DNA of 7,109 bases from Betaproteobacteria bacterium (GTDB lineage: Bacteria; Pseudomonadota; Gammaproteobacteria; Burkholderiales; Burkholderiaceae_C). The position numbers and the translations under genes were made by a program. Numbering within the stretch: the first letter of the stretch is position 1; each line of letters opens with the position of its first letter. The notes below the pieces were generated by a model that was not told the origin of the DNA, made no database searches, and worked only from the letters and a program-made list of their open reading frames with translations. The stretch covers positions 1 through 7,109 of the forward strand of contig VBCQ01000160.1 in assembly GCA_005882155.1 (NCBI GenBank). Reading direction: 5' to 3'. Of the stretch, positions 1-6,127 are shown piece after piece.

Positions 1-1
1 C

Positions 2-202
2 CAGCAGAACATGCTCGAGATGAGCGGCAAGCTGGTTGGAATGAAACTGCTGGTCAACTACACGCTCGATATCGGGGGCGCGGTCAAGGAGGTCTGGATC
101 CTCACGCCGGCCGAAGCAGCAATCAAGCCGTGGCCGACGACGACCGCGCAGGCTCAAGCGTGGCAGTTCGATCCGGCGGCGCAGAGATGGACCAAGCCAT
201 GA
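2..202 (+). CDS. 3' end of an unidentified protein-coding gene (partial)
   Basis: The frame is open from the left edge and ends at TGA 200-202, giving 66 visible residues of a C-terminus. An internal ATG at 11 is not necessarily the start; the gene most likely begins outside the window. The visible part has alternating hydrophobic and charged stretches (NYTLDIGGAVKEVWILTP) and a Trp-rich tail (WQFDPAAQRW), which suggests a beta-rich soluble or exported domain. I see no membrane segment or catalytic motif and do not recognise the family. Its stop overlaps the miaB start as ATGA (199-202), so the two are probably co-transcribed and translationally coupled. That close coupling, plus codon usage like its neighbours, is the main reason to call it real. 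Confidence 0.6.
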   Translation, partial: QQNMLEMSGKLVGMKLLVNYTLDIGGAVKEVWILTPAEAAIKPWPTTTAQAQAWQFDPAAQRWTKP

Positions 203-1551
203 CGAAAAGAGTCTTCATCAAGACCTTCGGCTGCCAGATGAACGAGTACGACTCGGACAAGATGGCCGACGTGCTGCATGCCGCGCAGGGCTACGAGCCG
301 ACCACCGATGTCGAGCAGGCTGACTTGATCCTCTTCAACACCTGCTCGGTGCGCGAGAAGGCGCAAGAGAAGGTGTTCAGCGATCTCGGGCGTGTCAAGC
401 ATCTCAAAGCCAAGGGCGTGCTGATCGGCGTCGGCGGCTGCGTCGCGAGCCAGGAAGGCGCCGCGATCATCGAGCGCGCGCCGTATGTCGATGTGGTGTT
501 CGGCCCGCAGACGCTGCATCGCTTGCCGCAGCTGCTGGACCAGCGCGCTCAGCAGCATCGCCCGCAGGTCGACATCAGCTTTCCCGAGATCGAAAAGTTC
601 GATCACCTGCCGCCCGCCCGCGTCGACGGCGCGACGGCGTTCGTCTCGATCATGGAAGGCTGCTCGAAGTACTGCAGCTATTGCGTCGTGCCCTACACGC
701 GCGGCGAAGAGGTCTCGCGCCCGTTCGACGACGTGCTGGTCGAGGTCGCCGGACTCGCCGACCAGGGCGTGAAGGAAGTGACCCTGCTCGGGCAGAACGT
801 CAATGCGTATCGCGGCAAGATGGGCGACACCGCCGAGATCGCCGACTTCGCGCTGCTGATCGAATACGTCGCCGACATCCCCGGCATCGAGCGAATCCGC
901 TACACCACCAGCCACCCGAACGAGTTCACCCAGCGGCTCGTCGACGTCTATGCCAAGGTGCCGCAACTGGTGAGCCATTTGCACTTGCCGGTGCAGCACG
1001 GCAGCGACCGCATCCTGATGGCGATGAAGCGCGGCTACACCGCAATGGAATACAAGAGCACGGTGCGCAAGCTGCGCGCCGTGCGGACCGGCATCAGCCT
1101 GTCGAGCGACTTCATCGTCGGCTTTCCCGGCGAGACCGACGACGACTTCGCGAAGACGATGAAGCTGATCGCCGACGTCGGCTTCGACGGCAGCTTCAGC
1201 TTCGTCTTCAGCCCGCGACCCGGAACGCCTGCCGCCGCGCTGCATGACGACACGCCGCATGCGGTGAAGCTCGCGCGCCTGCAGCATTTGCAAGCGGTCA
1301 TCGAGGACAACGCGCGGCGCATCAGCGAGTCGCGCGTCGGCAGCGTACAGCGCGTGCTGGTCGAGGGCCGCTCACGCAAGGACGCGAGCGAGCTGATGGG
1401 CCGCACCGAATGCAACCGCGTCGTCAACTTCATGGGCCCGGCGCGACTCATCGGTGAGATGGTCGACGTGACGATCACCGAGGCCTACCCGCATTCGTTG
1501 CGGGGCGAGGTGGTGACGAGCGAGAGTCGCGCTGAAGCGCTGGCCGGCTAG
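199..1551 (+). CDS. miaB: tRNA-2-methylthio-N6-dimethylallyladenosine synthase MiaB
   Basis: MiaB is a radical-SAM methylthiotransferase that adds the 2-methylthio group to i6A37 of tRNAs reading UNN codons, in the cytoplasm. The 450-residue product shows all three family domains. The N-terminal UPF0004 domain carries the auxiliary [4Fe-4S] ligands C12 (FGCQMNEYDS), C49 (NTCSVREKA) and C81 (GGCVA). The radical-SAM core carries C155, C159 and C162 in CSKYCSYC. The C-terminal TRAM domain spans about residues 379-442 and should bind tRNA. The GEEVSRP, LGQNVNAY and QHGSD segments are typical of MiaB rather than RimO. I chose the ATG at 199 because the product then begins MTKRVFIKTFGCQMN as the family does; the frame is open further upstream to an ATG at 130, which would add 23 atypical residues. 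The start overlaps the upstream stop by ATGA. No obvious Shine-Dalgarno is seen, which fits coupling. Family identity is very secure. Confidence 0.97.
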   Translation: MTKRVFIKTFGCQMNEYDSDKMADVLHAAQGYEPTTDVEQADLILFNTCSVREKAQEKVFSDLGRVKHLKAKGVLIGVGGCVASQEGAAIIERAPYVDVVFGPQTLHRLPQLLDQRAQQHRPQVDISFPEIEKFDHLPPARVDGATAFVSIMEGCSKYCSYCVVPYTRGEEVSRPFDDVLVEVAGLADQGVKEVTLLGQNVNAYRGKMGDTAEIADFALLIEYVADIPGIERIRYTTSHPNEFTQRLVDVYAKVPQLVSHLHLPVQHGSDRILMAMKRGYTAMEYKSTVRKLRAVRTGISLSSDFIVGFPGETDDDFAKTMKLIADVGFDGSFSFVFSPRPGTPAAALHDDTPHAVKLARLQHLQAVIEDNARRISESRVGSVQRVLVEGRSRKDASELMGRTECNRVVNFMGPARLIGEMVDVTITEAYPHSLRGEVVTSESRAEALAG

Positions 1552-1868
1552 GGGCGGAACCCGCTCCACCACAGGCCGAGCGCACAGGCCAACACCATCG
1601 CGGCGTAGGTCGCCATCTTGCCGTCGTGTCCGAAGATGATGAGCCCGCCGAGGGCGGCGAGCGCTGCGCTGCCGAAGGCCCAGGCCCACAGCCGCGGCCA
1701 CGCGACGCCGCGCAGCTCGCGATGCCACAGCAGCTTGGCCATCAGCGACGCGAACAGCGCGACACCGGCGGCCGGAGCAAAAAAATTGGCCAGATGCCAG
1801 AAGCCGCCGAGAGCGTCCAAGGTGCGAAAGCTGCGATAAAGGGGTAAAAGCGGTTTGACCTGAATCAA
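1548..1868 (-). CDS. small hypothetical membrane protein, about three transmembrane helices
   Basis: The frame encodes up to 106 residues with three clear hydrophobic stretches, at about residues 25-47 (LANFFAPAAGVALFASLMAKLL), 61-79 (AWAFGSAALAALGGLIIFG) and 84-102 (MATYAAMVLACALGLWW). Basic residues lie between the first two (LWHRELRG). It resembles uncharacterised small inner-membrane proteins of Burkholderiales; no function can be assigned. The start is uncertain. No ATG or GTG lies in frame before the first helix, and the frame is open upstream to a stop at 1920-1922. The earliest start codon is TTG at 1866-1868, with a distant AAGG, and another TTG lies at 1818-1820. An ATG with a better-placed AAGG (codon at 1873-1875) is in a different frame. 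The coding strand has a run of seven T (1779-1785) within NFF. The gene converges on miaB, sharing CTAG at the stops, and diverges from hemA. Confidence 0.65.
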   Translation of the reverse strand: MIQVKPLLPLYRSFRTLDALGGFWHLANFFAPAAGVALFASLMAKLLWHRELRGVAWPRLWAWAFGSAALAALGGLIIFGHDGKMATYAAMVLACALGLWWSGFRP

Positions 1869-1873
1869 ACCGC
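1850..1873. promoter_or_regulatory. perfect 9-bp dyad with FNR/Anr-like core upstream of hemA
   Basis: The sequence is GCGGTTTGA, six bases, then TCAAACCGC, a perfect inverted repeat centred at 1861.5. Its core at 1855-1868 reads TTGAC-CTGA-ATCAA, which matches the FNR-family consensus TTGAT-N4-ATCAA at nine of ten defined bases. The centre lies 71.5 bp before the ATG of hemA, which is also the start point predicted from the TATAAT at 1921-1926. That is one of the class I distances at which FNR-type activators work. In Pseudomonas aeruginosa hemA is known to be controlled by Anr/Dnr. Regulation here is inference. The alternative is a transcription terminator on the minus strand, because that strand reads TTTT directly after the second arm. 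Confidence 0.45.
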
Positions 1874-1920
1874 ATTGCGGACCTTGGCGGATGCTCGAGT
1901 CCCCGAAAGACGACGAATTT

Positions 1921-1926
1921 TATAAT
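1921..1926 (+). promoter_or_regulatory. candidate -10 box (TATAAT) of the hemA promoter
   Basis: A consensus TATAAT in otherwise GC-rich DNA ends 6 bases before the hemA ATG at 1933. A -35 element 16-18 bases upstream is not recognisable (around 1898-1903 the sequence is AGTCCC), as is common for activator-dependent promoters. Transcription would be expected to begin at about 1932-1934, at or next to the start codon, giving a leaderless or nearly leaderless mRNA. No Shine-Dalgarno precedes the ATG, in agreement with that. The assignment rests on sequence only. Confidence 0.5.
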
Positions 1927-1932
1927 CGCCAG

Positions 1933-3228
1933 ATGAGCGTCCTTGCCCTTGGGCTGAACCATGCCACGGCGCCGCTGGACTTGCGCGGCCGTTTCGCGTT
2001 CTCGCCCGAGCAGCTCGCGCCGGCGTTGCGCTCGTTCCGCCAGCGCGTTCAGCGCGCGCCCGAAGCCGCGCTGGTCTCGACCTGCAACCGCACCGAGCTC
2101 TACATCGCCGGCGAGGCGGGCCAGACGCAATCGCTCGTCAACCCGAGCGTCGAGTGGCTGGCCGAGATCGGCGGTGTCGGCAGCCCGACCTTGCGCGACC
2201 ACGCCTATGTGCTCGAAGGCGGCGCCGCGGCGCGGCATGCATTTCGGGTCGCAAGCGGCCTCGATTCGATGGTGCTCGGCGAGCCGCAGATCCTCGGCCA
2301 GATGAAGCAGGCAGTGCGCGAAGCCGACACTGCCGGCAGCTTGGGGTCGACGCTGCACCAGATGTTCCAGCGCTCGTTCGCGGTCGCCAAGGAAGTGCGC
2401 ACGTCGACCGAGATCGGCGCCCACTCGATCAGCATGGCCGCGGCATCGGTGCGGCTCGCGTCGCAGTTGTTCGAAGACCTGCGCGAGTTGAAGGTGCTGT
2501 TCGTCGGCGCCGGCGAAATGATCGAGCTCGTCGCAACGCATTTCGCGGCGCGAAGCCCGCGCACGCTGGCGGTCGCCAACCGCACGCTCGAGCGCGGCGA
2601 AAAGCTCGCCGGCCGCTTCGGCGCCGAGGCGCTGCGCCTGGCTGACTTGCCGCAGCGATTGGCCGAGTTCGACGTGGTGATCTCGTGCACCGCGAGCTCG
2701 CTGCCGATCATCGGCCTCGGTGCCGTCGAGCGCGCGTTGAAGGCGCGCAAGCACCGCCCGATGTTCATGGTCGACCTCGCGGTGCCGCGCGACATCGAGC
2801 CCGAAGTGGCGCGCCTGTCGGACGTCTACCTGTACACCGTCGACGACTTGTCGCTGCTCGTGCAGACAGCGGGCGAAAAGCGGCAGGCCGCGGTCGAGCA
2901 GGCCGAGGCGATCATCGAGACCGGCGTGCAGGGCTTCGTGCATTGGCTGGGTCAGCGCAACACCGTTCCGCTGATCCAGGCGCTGAACGCGCAGGCCGCC
3001 GACTGGCGCGCCGCCGAGATCGCGCGCGCCCGCAAGCTGCTGTCCAAGGGCGAAGACGTCGAGGCCGTGCTCGAAGCGCTGTCGCGCGGCCTGACGCAGA
3101 AGATGCTGCACGGCGCGCTGGCTGAGTTGCACTCGGCCGACGGCGAGCAGCGCGCCGAGCTGGCAGACACGCTGTCGCGGCTGTTCCTGCGCAACGCGTC
3201 GCGCAACCCGAGCGACGACCAGCGTTAG
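1933..3228 (+). CDS. hemA: glutamyl-tRNA reductase
   Basis: HemA reduces the glutamate on charged tRNA-Glu to glutamate-1-semialdehyde with NADPH, the committed step of the C5 route to 5-aminolevulinate and heme. The 431-residue product has the usual length. The N-terminal catalytic domain starts ALGLNHATAPLDLR and holds the nucleophile C51 in STCNRTELY and the active-site region with H102 ahead of GLDSMVLGEPQILGQMK. The NADPH-binding domain has GAGEM at 192-196, followed by ANRT. The C-terminal helical dimerisation domain ends with the LLSKGEDVEAVLEALSRGLTQKMLH region. The frame extends back to an ATG at 1891, but homologs begin at the position of the ATG at 1933 (MSVLALGLNH), so I use that. 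It is divergent from the small membrane gene and followed by prfA, the order known from enterobacteria. Possible oxygen-linked control is described under the upstream dyad. Confidence 0.97.
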   Translation: MSVLALGLNHATAPLDLRGRFAFSPEQLAPALRSFRQRVQRAPEAALVSTCNRTELYIAGEAGQTQSLVNPSVEWLAEIGGVGSPTLRDHAYVLEGGAAARHAFRVASGLDSMVLGEPQILGQMKQAVREADTAGSLGSTLHQMFQRSFAVAKEVRTSTEIGAHSISMAAASVRLASQLFEDLRELKVLFVGAGEMIELVATHFAARSPRTLAVANRTLERGEKLAGRFGAEALRLADLPQRLAEFDVVISCTASSLPIIGLGAVERALKARKHRPMFMVDLAVPRDIEPEVARLSDVYLYTVDDLSLLVQTAGEKRQAAVEQAEAIIETGVQGFVHWLGQRNTVPLIQALNAQAADWRAAEIARARKLLSKGEDVEAVLEALSRGLTQKMLHGALAELHSADGEQRAELADTLSRLFLRNASRNPSDDQR

Positions 3229-3234
3229 CTGCGC

Positions 3235-3285
3235 CCGGCCACCCGGCCGGAGCGTGCGTTGCGTGGCATCACGCGGTGCTCCGGC
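3235..3285 (+). other. two overlapping, mutually exclusive hairpins between hemA and prfA
   Basis: Hairpin A pairs CCGGCC (3235-3240) with GGCCGG (3245-3250) around an ACCC loop. Hairpin B pairs GCCGGAGC (3246-3253) with GCTCCGGC (3278-3285) and encloses a small stem GCGTG/CACGC (3261-3265 with 3270-3274) around a GCAT loop. The two share bases 3246-3250, so both cannot form together. Hairpin B is followed by CTTTCAA rather than a real T run, so it is at best a weak terminator. It ends 27 bases before the prfA ATG. Confidence 0.4.
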
Positions 3286-3288
3286 TTT

Positions 3289-3308
3289 CAACGAGCACCA
3301 ACGAGCAT
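3289..3308 (+). repeat. 10-bp tandem direct repeat in front of prfA
   Basis: CAACGAGCAC (3289-3298) is followed directly by CAACGAGCAT (3299-3308), two copies that differ only in the last base. The second copy ends 4 bases before the prfA ATG at 3313, and its GAG (3303-3305) is the only weak Shine-Dalgarno-like sequence there. The repeat could be a chance duplication by slippage that also duplicated a weak ribosome site. Confidence 0.7.
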
Positions 3309-3312
3309 CTGT

Positions 3313-4398
3313 ATGAAAGACTCACTGCGCCAACAATTCCAGCGTCTCGCGATGCGGCTCGACGAGCTGGACGCGACGCTGTCCGACCCGCACATCGCTG
3401 CCGACATGAAGCGCTTTCGCGAGCTGACCCGCGAGCATGCCGAGGTGTCGGGCGTCGTCGAAGGCTTCCGTCGCTTCGAGCAGCGTGAGCGCGACCTGGC
3501 CGGCGCGCGAGAGATGCTTGTCGATCCCGACATGGCCGAGATGGCGCAAGAGGAAGTTGCTGCCGCGCAAGCCGATGTGCAGCGCCTTGGCATCCAGCTG
3601 CAGACCGCGCTGATGCCGCGTGACCCCGACGACGAGCGCAATGCCTTCGTCGAAATTCGCGCCGGCACCGGCGGCGACGAATCCGCCCTCTTCGCCGCCG
3701 ATCTCGCGCGCATGTACTTGCGTTATGCCGAGCGCCGCGGCTGGCGTGTCGAGGTGTTGTCGGAGAGCGTGTCGGACCTCGGCGGCTACAAGGAAGTGGT
3801 GTTCCGCATCGAGGGCGAGAACGTCTACGGGCGGCTCAAATTCGAGTCCGGCGGGCACCGCGTGCAGCGCGTGCCGGCGACCGAGACGCAGGGCCGAATC
3901 CACACCAGCGCCTGCACGGTGGCCGTGCTGCCCGAGCCCGACGCCGCCGAAGAGATCGCGCTCAACCCGGCCGAGCTGCGCATCGACACCTTTCGCGCGA
4001 GCGGTGCCGGCGGACAGCACGTCAACAAGACCGACAGTGCGATCCGCATCACCCACCTGCCCACCGGCATCGTCGCCGAATGCCAGGATGATCGATCGCA
4101 GCACCGGAACAAGGCCAAGGCGATGGCGGTGCTCGCGGCGCGACTGCGCGAAAAGGACCGCAGCGAGCGCGCCGCGAAGGAGGCCGCGACACGCAAAGGC
4201 CTGATTGGCAGCGGTGACCGCAGCGACCGCATCCGCACCTACAACTTCCCGCAAGGGCGGCTGACCGATCACCGCATCAACCTCACGCTGTACAAGCTGC
4301 AGTTCATTCTCGATGGCGATCTCGATGAGGTGATCGCCGCGTTGGAAGCGGCACGCGCGGCCGAGCAATTGGCCGCATTGGAAAGCGGCGAAGGATGA
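3313..4398 (+). CDS. prfA: peptide chain release factor 1 (RF1)
   Basis: RF1 recognises UAA and UAG in the ribosomal A site and triggers hydrolysis of peptidyl-tRNA. The 361-residue product matches the family length. Diagnostic features are the PxT codon-recognition motif as PAT at 188-190 (in RVPATETQGR), which marks RF1 rather than RF2, and the catalytic GGQ at 233-235 (SGAGGQHVNK). The segments AGTGGDESALFA and GSGDRSDRIRTYNFPQGR are also typical. The ATG at 3313 gives MKDSLRQQF, in register with homologs; an in-frame TTG at 3259 would add 18 unrelated residues read through the intergenic hairpin. Its own stop is TGA, so RF2 rather than RF1 releases it. The stop overlaps the prmC start as ATGA (4395-4398), which places the factor and its modifying enzyme in one coupled unit. 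Confidence 0.98.
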   Translation: MKDSLRQQFQRLAMRLDELDATLSDPHIAADMKRFRELTREHAEVSGVVEGFRRFEQRERDLAGAREMLVDPDMAEMAQEEVAAAQADVQRLGIQLQTALMPRDPDDERNAFVEIRAGTGGDESALFAADLARMYLRYAERRGWRVEVLSESVSDLGGYKEVVFRIEGENVYGRLKFESGGHRVQRVPATETQGRIHTSACTVAVLPEPDAAEEIALNPAELRIDTFRASGAGGQHVNKTDSAIRITHLPTGIVAECQDDRSQHRNKAKAMAVLAARLREKDRSERAAKEAATRKGLIGSGDRSDRIRTYNFPQGRLTDHRINLTLYKLQFILDGDLDEVIAALEAARAAEQLAALESGEG

Positions 4399-5243
4399 GC
4401 GGATTCACGGTGGCCGACGCACTGGTCGAAGCCCGCGCGCGCGGCGTCGATCGGCTCGATGCGCAGCTGCTGCTCGCGCGAGCGTTGGCCCGACCTCGCG
4501 CTTGGTTGATCGCGAACGACGGGGTCGTTCTCGACGCGACGCAGACCCATGCATACCTGGACGAGCTGGCTCGGCGCGCCAGCGGCGAGCCGCTCGCCTA
4601 CATCGTCGGCGAGAAGGAGTTCCACGGCCTCGCTTTGGAAGTGAATTCCGATGTGCTGGTGCCACGCGCCGACACCGAGACGCTGGTCGACTGGGCGCTC
4701 GAGCTGTTGCGCGGACCGCTGGCGGCGGTCGGCGCACCGCGTGTCGTCGACCTCGGCACCGGCAGCGGTGCCATCGCACTGGCCGTGAAGCACGGCGCGA
4801 TGGATGCCCAAGTCTGCGCCGTCGATGCGAGCGCCGCCGCCCTCGAGGTCGCGCAACGCAACGTCCAACGGTTCGGTCTCGATGTGCGCCTGCTGTGCAG
4901 TCACTGGTGGGATGCGCTCGCCGGCCAGCGCTTTGATCTGGCGCTGAGCAACCCGCCGTACGTCGCCGAAGGTGATGCGCATCTCGCCGACTTGCGGCAT
5001 GAGCCTGCGATGGCGCTGGCGGCCGGCGTTGACGGGCTGGATGCGATCCGCCAGATCGTCGCGCACGCGATTGAACATCTGGAAATCGGCGGCTGGCTGC
5101 TGCTCGAGCACGGTCACGATCAGGCCGCTTCGGTCAGCGCCTTGCTGGCCCGAGCCGGGTTCAGCGGAATCAACTCGCGCCGCGATCTGGCCGGCGTGCT
5201 GCGCTGCAGCGGAGGGTTCGTTCCGGCGACGGCGCAGGGCTGA
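4395..5243 (+). CDS. prmC: release factor glutamine N5-methyltransferase PrmC (HemK)
   Basis: PrmC uses S-adenosylmethionine to methylate the side-chain amide of the GGQ glutamine of RF1 and RF2, which raises termination efficiency. The 282-residue product is of normal length. An N-terminal helical substrate-binding domain covers about residues 1-80. The Rossmann methyltransferase domain follows, with the conserved VPRADTE segment, SAM-binding motif I as VVDLGTGSGAIAL (D119, GTGSG at 121-125), and the catalytic NPPY at 186-189, which holds the target glutamine. The start is fixed by the ATGA overlap with prfA, and GGAAAG lies a short distance upstream (4380-4385). The enzyme is encoded directly after one of its two substrates, Q235 of RF1. 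No intrinsic terminator with a T run is visible after the TGA. Confidence 0.97.
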   Translation: MSGFTVADALVEARARGVDRLDAQLLLARALARPRAWLIANDGVVLDATQTHAYLDELARRASGEPLAYIVGEKEFHGLALEVNSDVLVPRADTETLVDWALELLRGPLAAVGAPRVVDLGTGSGAIALAVKHGAMDAQVCAVDASAAALEVAQRNVQRFGLDVRLLCSHWWDALAGQRFDLALSNPPYVAEGDAHLADLRHEPAMALAAGVDGLDAIRQIVAHAIEHLEIGGWLLLEHGHDQAASVSALLARAGFSGINSRRDLAGVLRCSGGFVPATAQG

Positions 5244-5374
5244 GTTCAACAGTGTGGCGCGGGCGCCGCCGGCGTCAAGTCGTCTGTGCCAAATGCGTCA
5301 CGACTTCCCTCATCTGAAGGGGTGGTCGCGAGAATCGGCACACAAGCGCCGACGGCCGGCGTAGCATGAAAGCG

Positions 5375-5388
5375 CAGGTCGGGACCTG
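5375..5388. other. short perfect inverted repeat upstream of the outer-membrane protein gene
   Basis: CAGGTC-GG-GACCTG is a perfect 6-bp dyad with a 2-base centre, in the 189-bp gap between prmC and the next gene and 44 bases before that gene's ATG. A further ACCTGG lies at 5407-5412. It may be an operator or a leader-structure element, or chance in GC-rich DNA. I see no convincing promoter in this gap, and apart from the ribosome binding site nothing else is recognisable in 5244-5432. Confidence 0.3.
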
Positions 5389-5420
5389 GCCCGATCCGTG
5401 CCTCGCACCTGGGTCATTTC

Positions 5421-5426
5421 AAGGAG
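5421..5426 (+). promoter_or_regulatory. strong ribosome binding site (AAGGAG)
   Basis: AAGGAG stands 6 bases before the ATG at 5433. It is the best Shine-Dalgarno match in the window and decides the start and frame of the outer-membrane protein gene against the longer overlapping frame that runs through 5366-6136. Confidence 0.85.
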
Positions 5427-5432
5427 CTTGTC

Positions 5433-6068
5433 ATGCGATCAGCACACTGGATGGCGGCAGCAACGTTGGCGCTCAGCGCTGTCAGCGGCGCGTGGGCTCT
5501 CGAAGGCAACGGCCTCGTGCCCCACTCGCAGCGCGCCGACTGGCCGCGCTTGCAAGGCCGACTTTCGCTCGGCACGACGACGCCGCTATGGCGCGCCGAT
5601 GCACTGAACGCCGACAGCAGCAGCCTGCAAGTCAGCGGGCTCAGCGTGATGGGCGACTATTACTTCACCCGCGCTCTCGGCAGCGCGCGCGATGCAGGCG
5701 GCTTCCGCGCCACCAGCGGCGTACTCGTCGGGTCGCGATCGACATCGCTGCTGTCGACGCTTCCGACCGCCGGCTTGGCCGGACGTGCGTTCAGCGTCGG
5801 ACGCAGCATCGGTGGCCTGGGACTGGTCGGCACCGACTTGGCGTCGCCTTCCGACCCGACAACCGTACCGTATTTCGGTGTCGGCTACACGGGGCTCTCG
5901 GCCCGCGGAGGCTGGGGCTTCAGCGCCGACATCGGCGTGATGGCGCTGAGCCCGAGCTCGGCCGTCAAGCTGGGCCGGGTGCTCAGCGGCAACCAGAGCC
6001 TGGACGACGTGTTGCGCGACATGCGCCTGTCGCCGCTGGTGCAGGTCGGCGTGTCGTACTCGTTCTGA
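5433..6068 (+). CDS. predicted outer-membrane beta-barrel protein, function unknown
   Basis: The 211-residue product begins with a clear Sec signal peptide: MR, a hydrophobic stretch to about residue 20, and an AWA-LE signal peptidase I site after A22. The mature part is rich in Gly, Ser and alternating hydrophobic residues. It contains barrel-like strands such as LSVMGDYYF, VPYFGVGYTGLS and GWGFSADIGVMAL, and ends in VGVSYSF, where the final aromatic residue is the usual BAM-recognition signal of bacterial outer-membrane proteins. The PYFGVGYTG...GWGFSADIGVM region resembles small uncharacterised outer-membrane proteins of proteobacteria, often annotated only as hypothetical; I cannot name a function. 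The AAGGAG site fixes the start. It sits between prmC and grxD with gaps of 189 and 100 bases, so it is probably its own transcription unit and unrelated in function to its neighbours. Confidence 0.85.
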   Translation: MRSAHWMAAATLALSAVSGAWALEGNGLVPHSQRADWPRLQGRLSLGTTTPLWRADALNADSSSLQVSGLSVMGDYYFTRALGSARDAGGFRATSGVLVGSRSTSLLSTLPTAGLAGRAFSVGRSIGGLGLVGTDLASPSDPTTVPYFGVGYTGLSARGGWGFSADIGVMALSPSSAVKLGRVLSGNQSLDDVLRDMRLSPLVQVGVSYSF

Positions 6069-6071
6069 GCG

Positions 6072-6104
6072 CTGAAGCCCGGGGACAAGCCCCGCGCGCT
6101 TCAG
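6072..6104 (+). terminator. GC-rich hairpin after the outer-membrane protein gene
   Basis: CTGAAGC (6072-6078) pairs with GCTTCAG (6098-6104), and inside it GGGG (6081-6084) pairs with CCCC (6090-6093) around an ACAAG loop, with a small asymmetric bulge between the two stems. It begins 3 bases after the stop codon. No T run follows, so it is not a canonical intrinsic terminator; it may stabilise the 3' end of the mRNA or help Rho-dependent ending. Confidence 0.45.
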
Positions 6105-6121
6105 GACAAGGTCGATTGCCG

Positions 6122-6127
6122 TATAAC
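6122..6127 (+). promoter_or_regulatory. candidate -10 box (TATAAC) for grxD-ubiX
   Basis: TATAAC matches the -10 consensus at five of six bases and lies 41 bases before the grxD ATG, just after the hairpin that closes the preceding gene. No good -35 is seen at 16-18 bases (CTTCAG at 6099-6104 is poor). GAAGG at 6154-6158 is the likely ribosome site, 10 bases from the ATG. A separate promoter for grxD and ubiX would fit the layout. Confidence 0.4.

Noticed and set aside
130..198. Earlier ATG for miaB at 130
   Set aside because: The extra 23 residues do not resemble the family and would overlap the upstream gene by 73 bases; the ATG at 199 matches the family N-terminus.
154..1293. Long open frame on the minus strand across miaB (379 codons)
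   Set aside because: It lies opposite a certain gene, has the His/Arg/Val/Asp-rich composition of antisense frames in GC-rich DNA, and shows no domain.
1850..1873. Dyad upstream of hemA as a simple intrinsic terminator
   Set aside because: Only four T follow on the minus strand and none on the plus strand, and there is no gene upstream on the minus strand that it would end; a regulatory site explains its place better, though this is not proven.
1891..1932. Earlier ATG for hemA at 1891
   Set aside because: It adds 14 residues not found in homologs, and the consensus TATAAT lies inside that stretch; MSVLALGLNH at 1933 is the family N-terminus.
1372..3291. Very long minus-strand open frame across miaB's end, the membrane gene and hemA (639 codons)
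   Set aside because: It is an antisense shadow of hemA with Arg/Gln/Ala/His-rich low-complexity composition and no recognisable motif; such frames arise from third-position GC bias.
3322..5249. Two long minus-strand open frames opposite prfA and prmC
   Set aside because: Both mirror certain genes and have no domain, start signal or coding-like composition.
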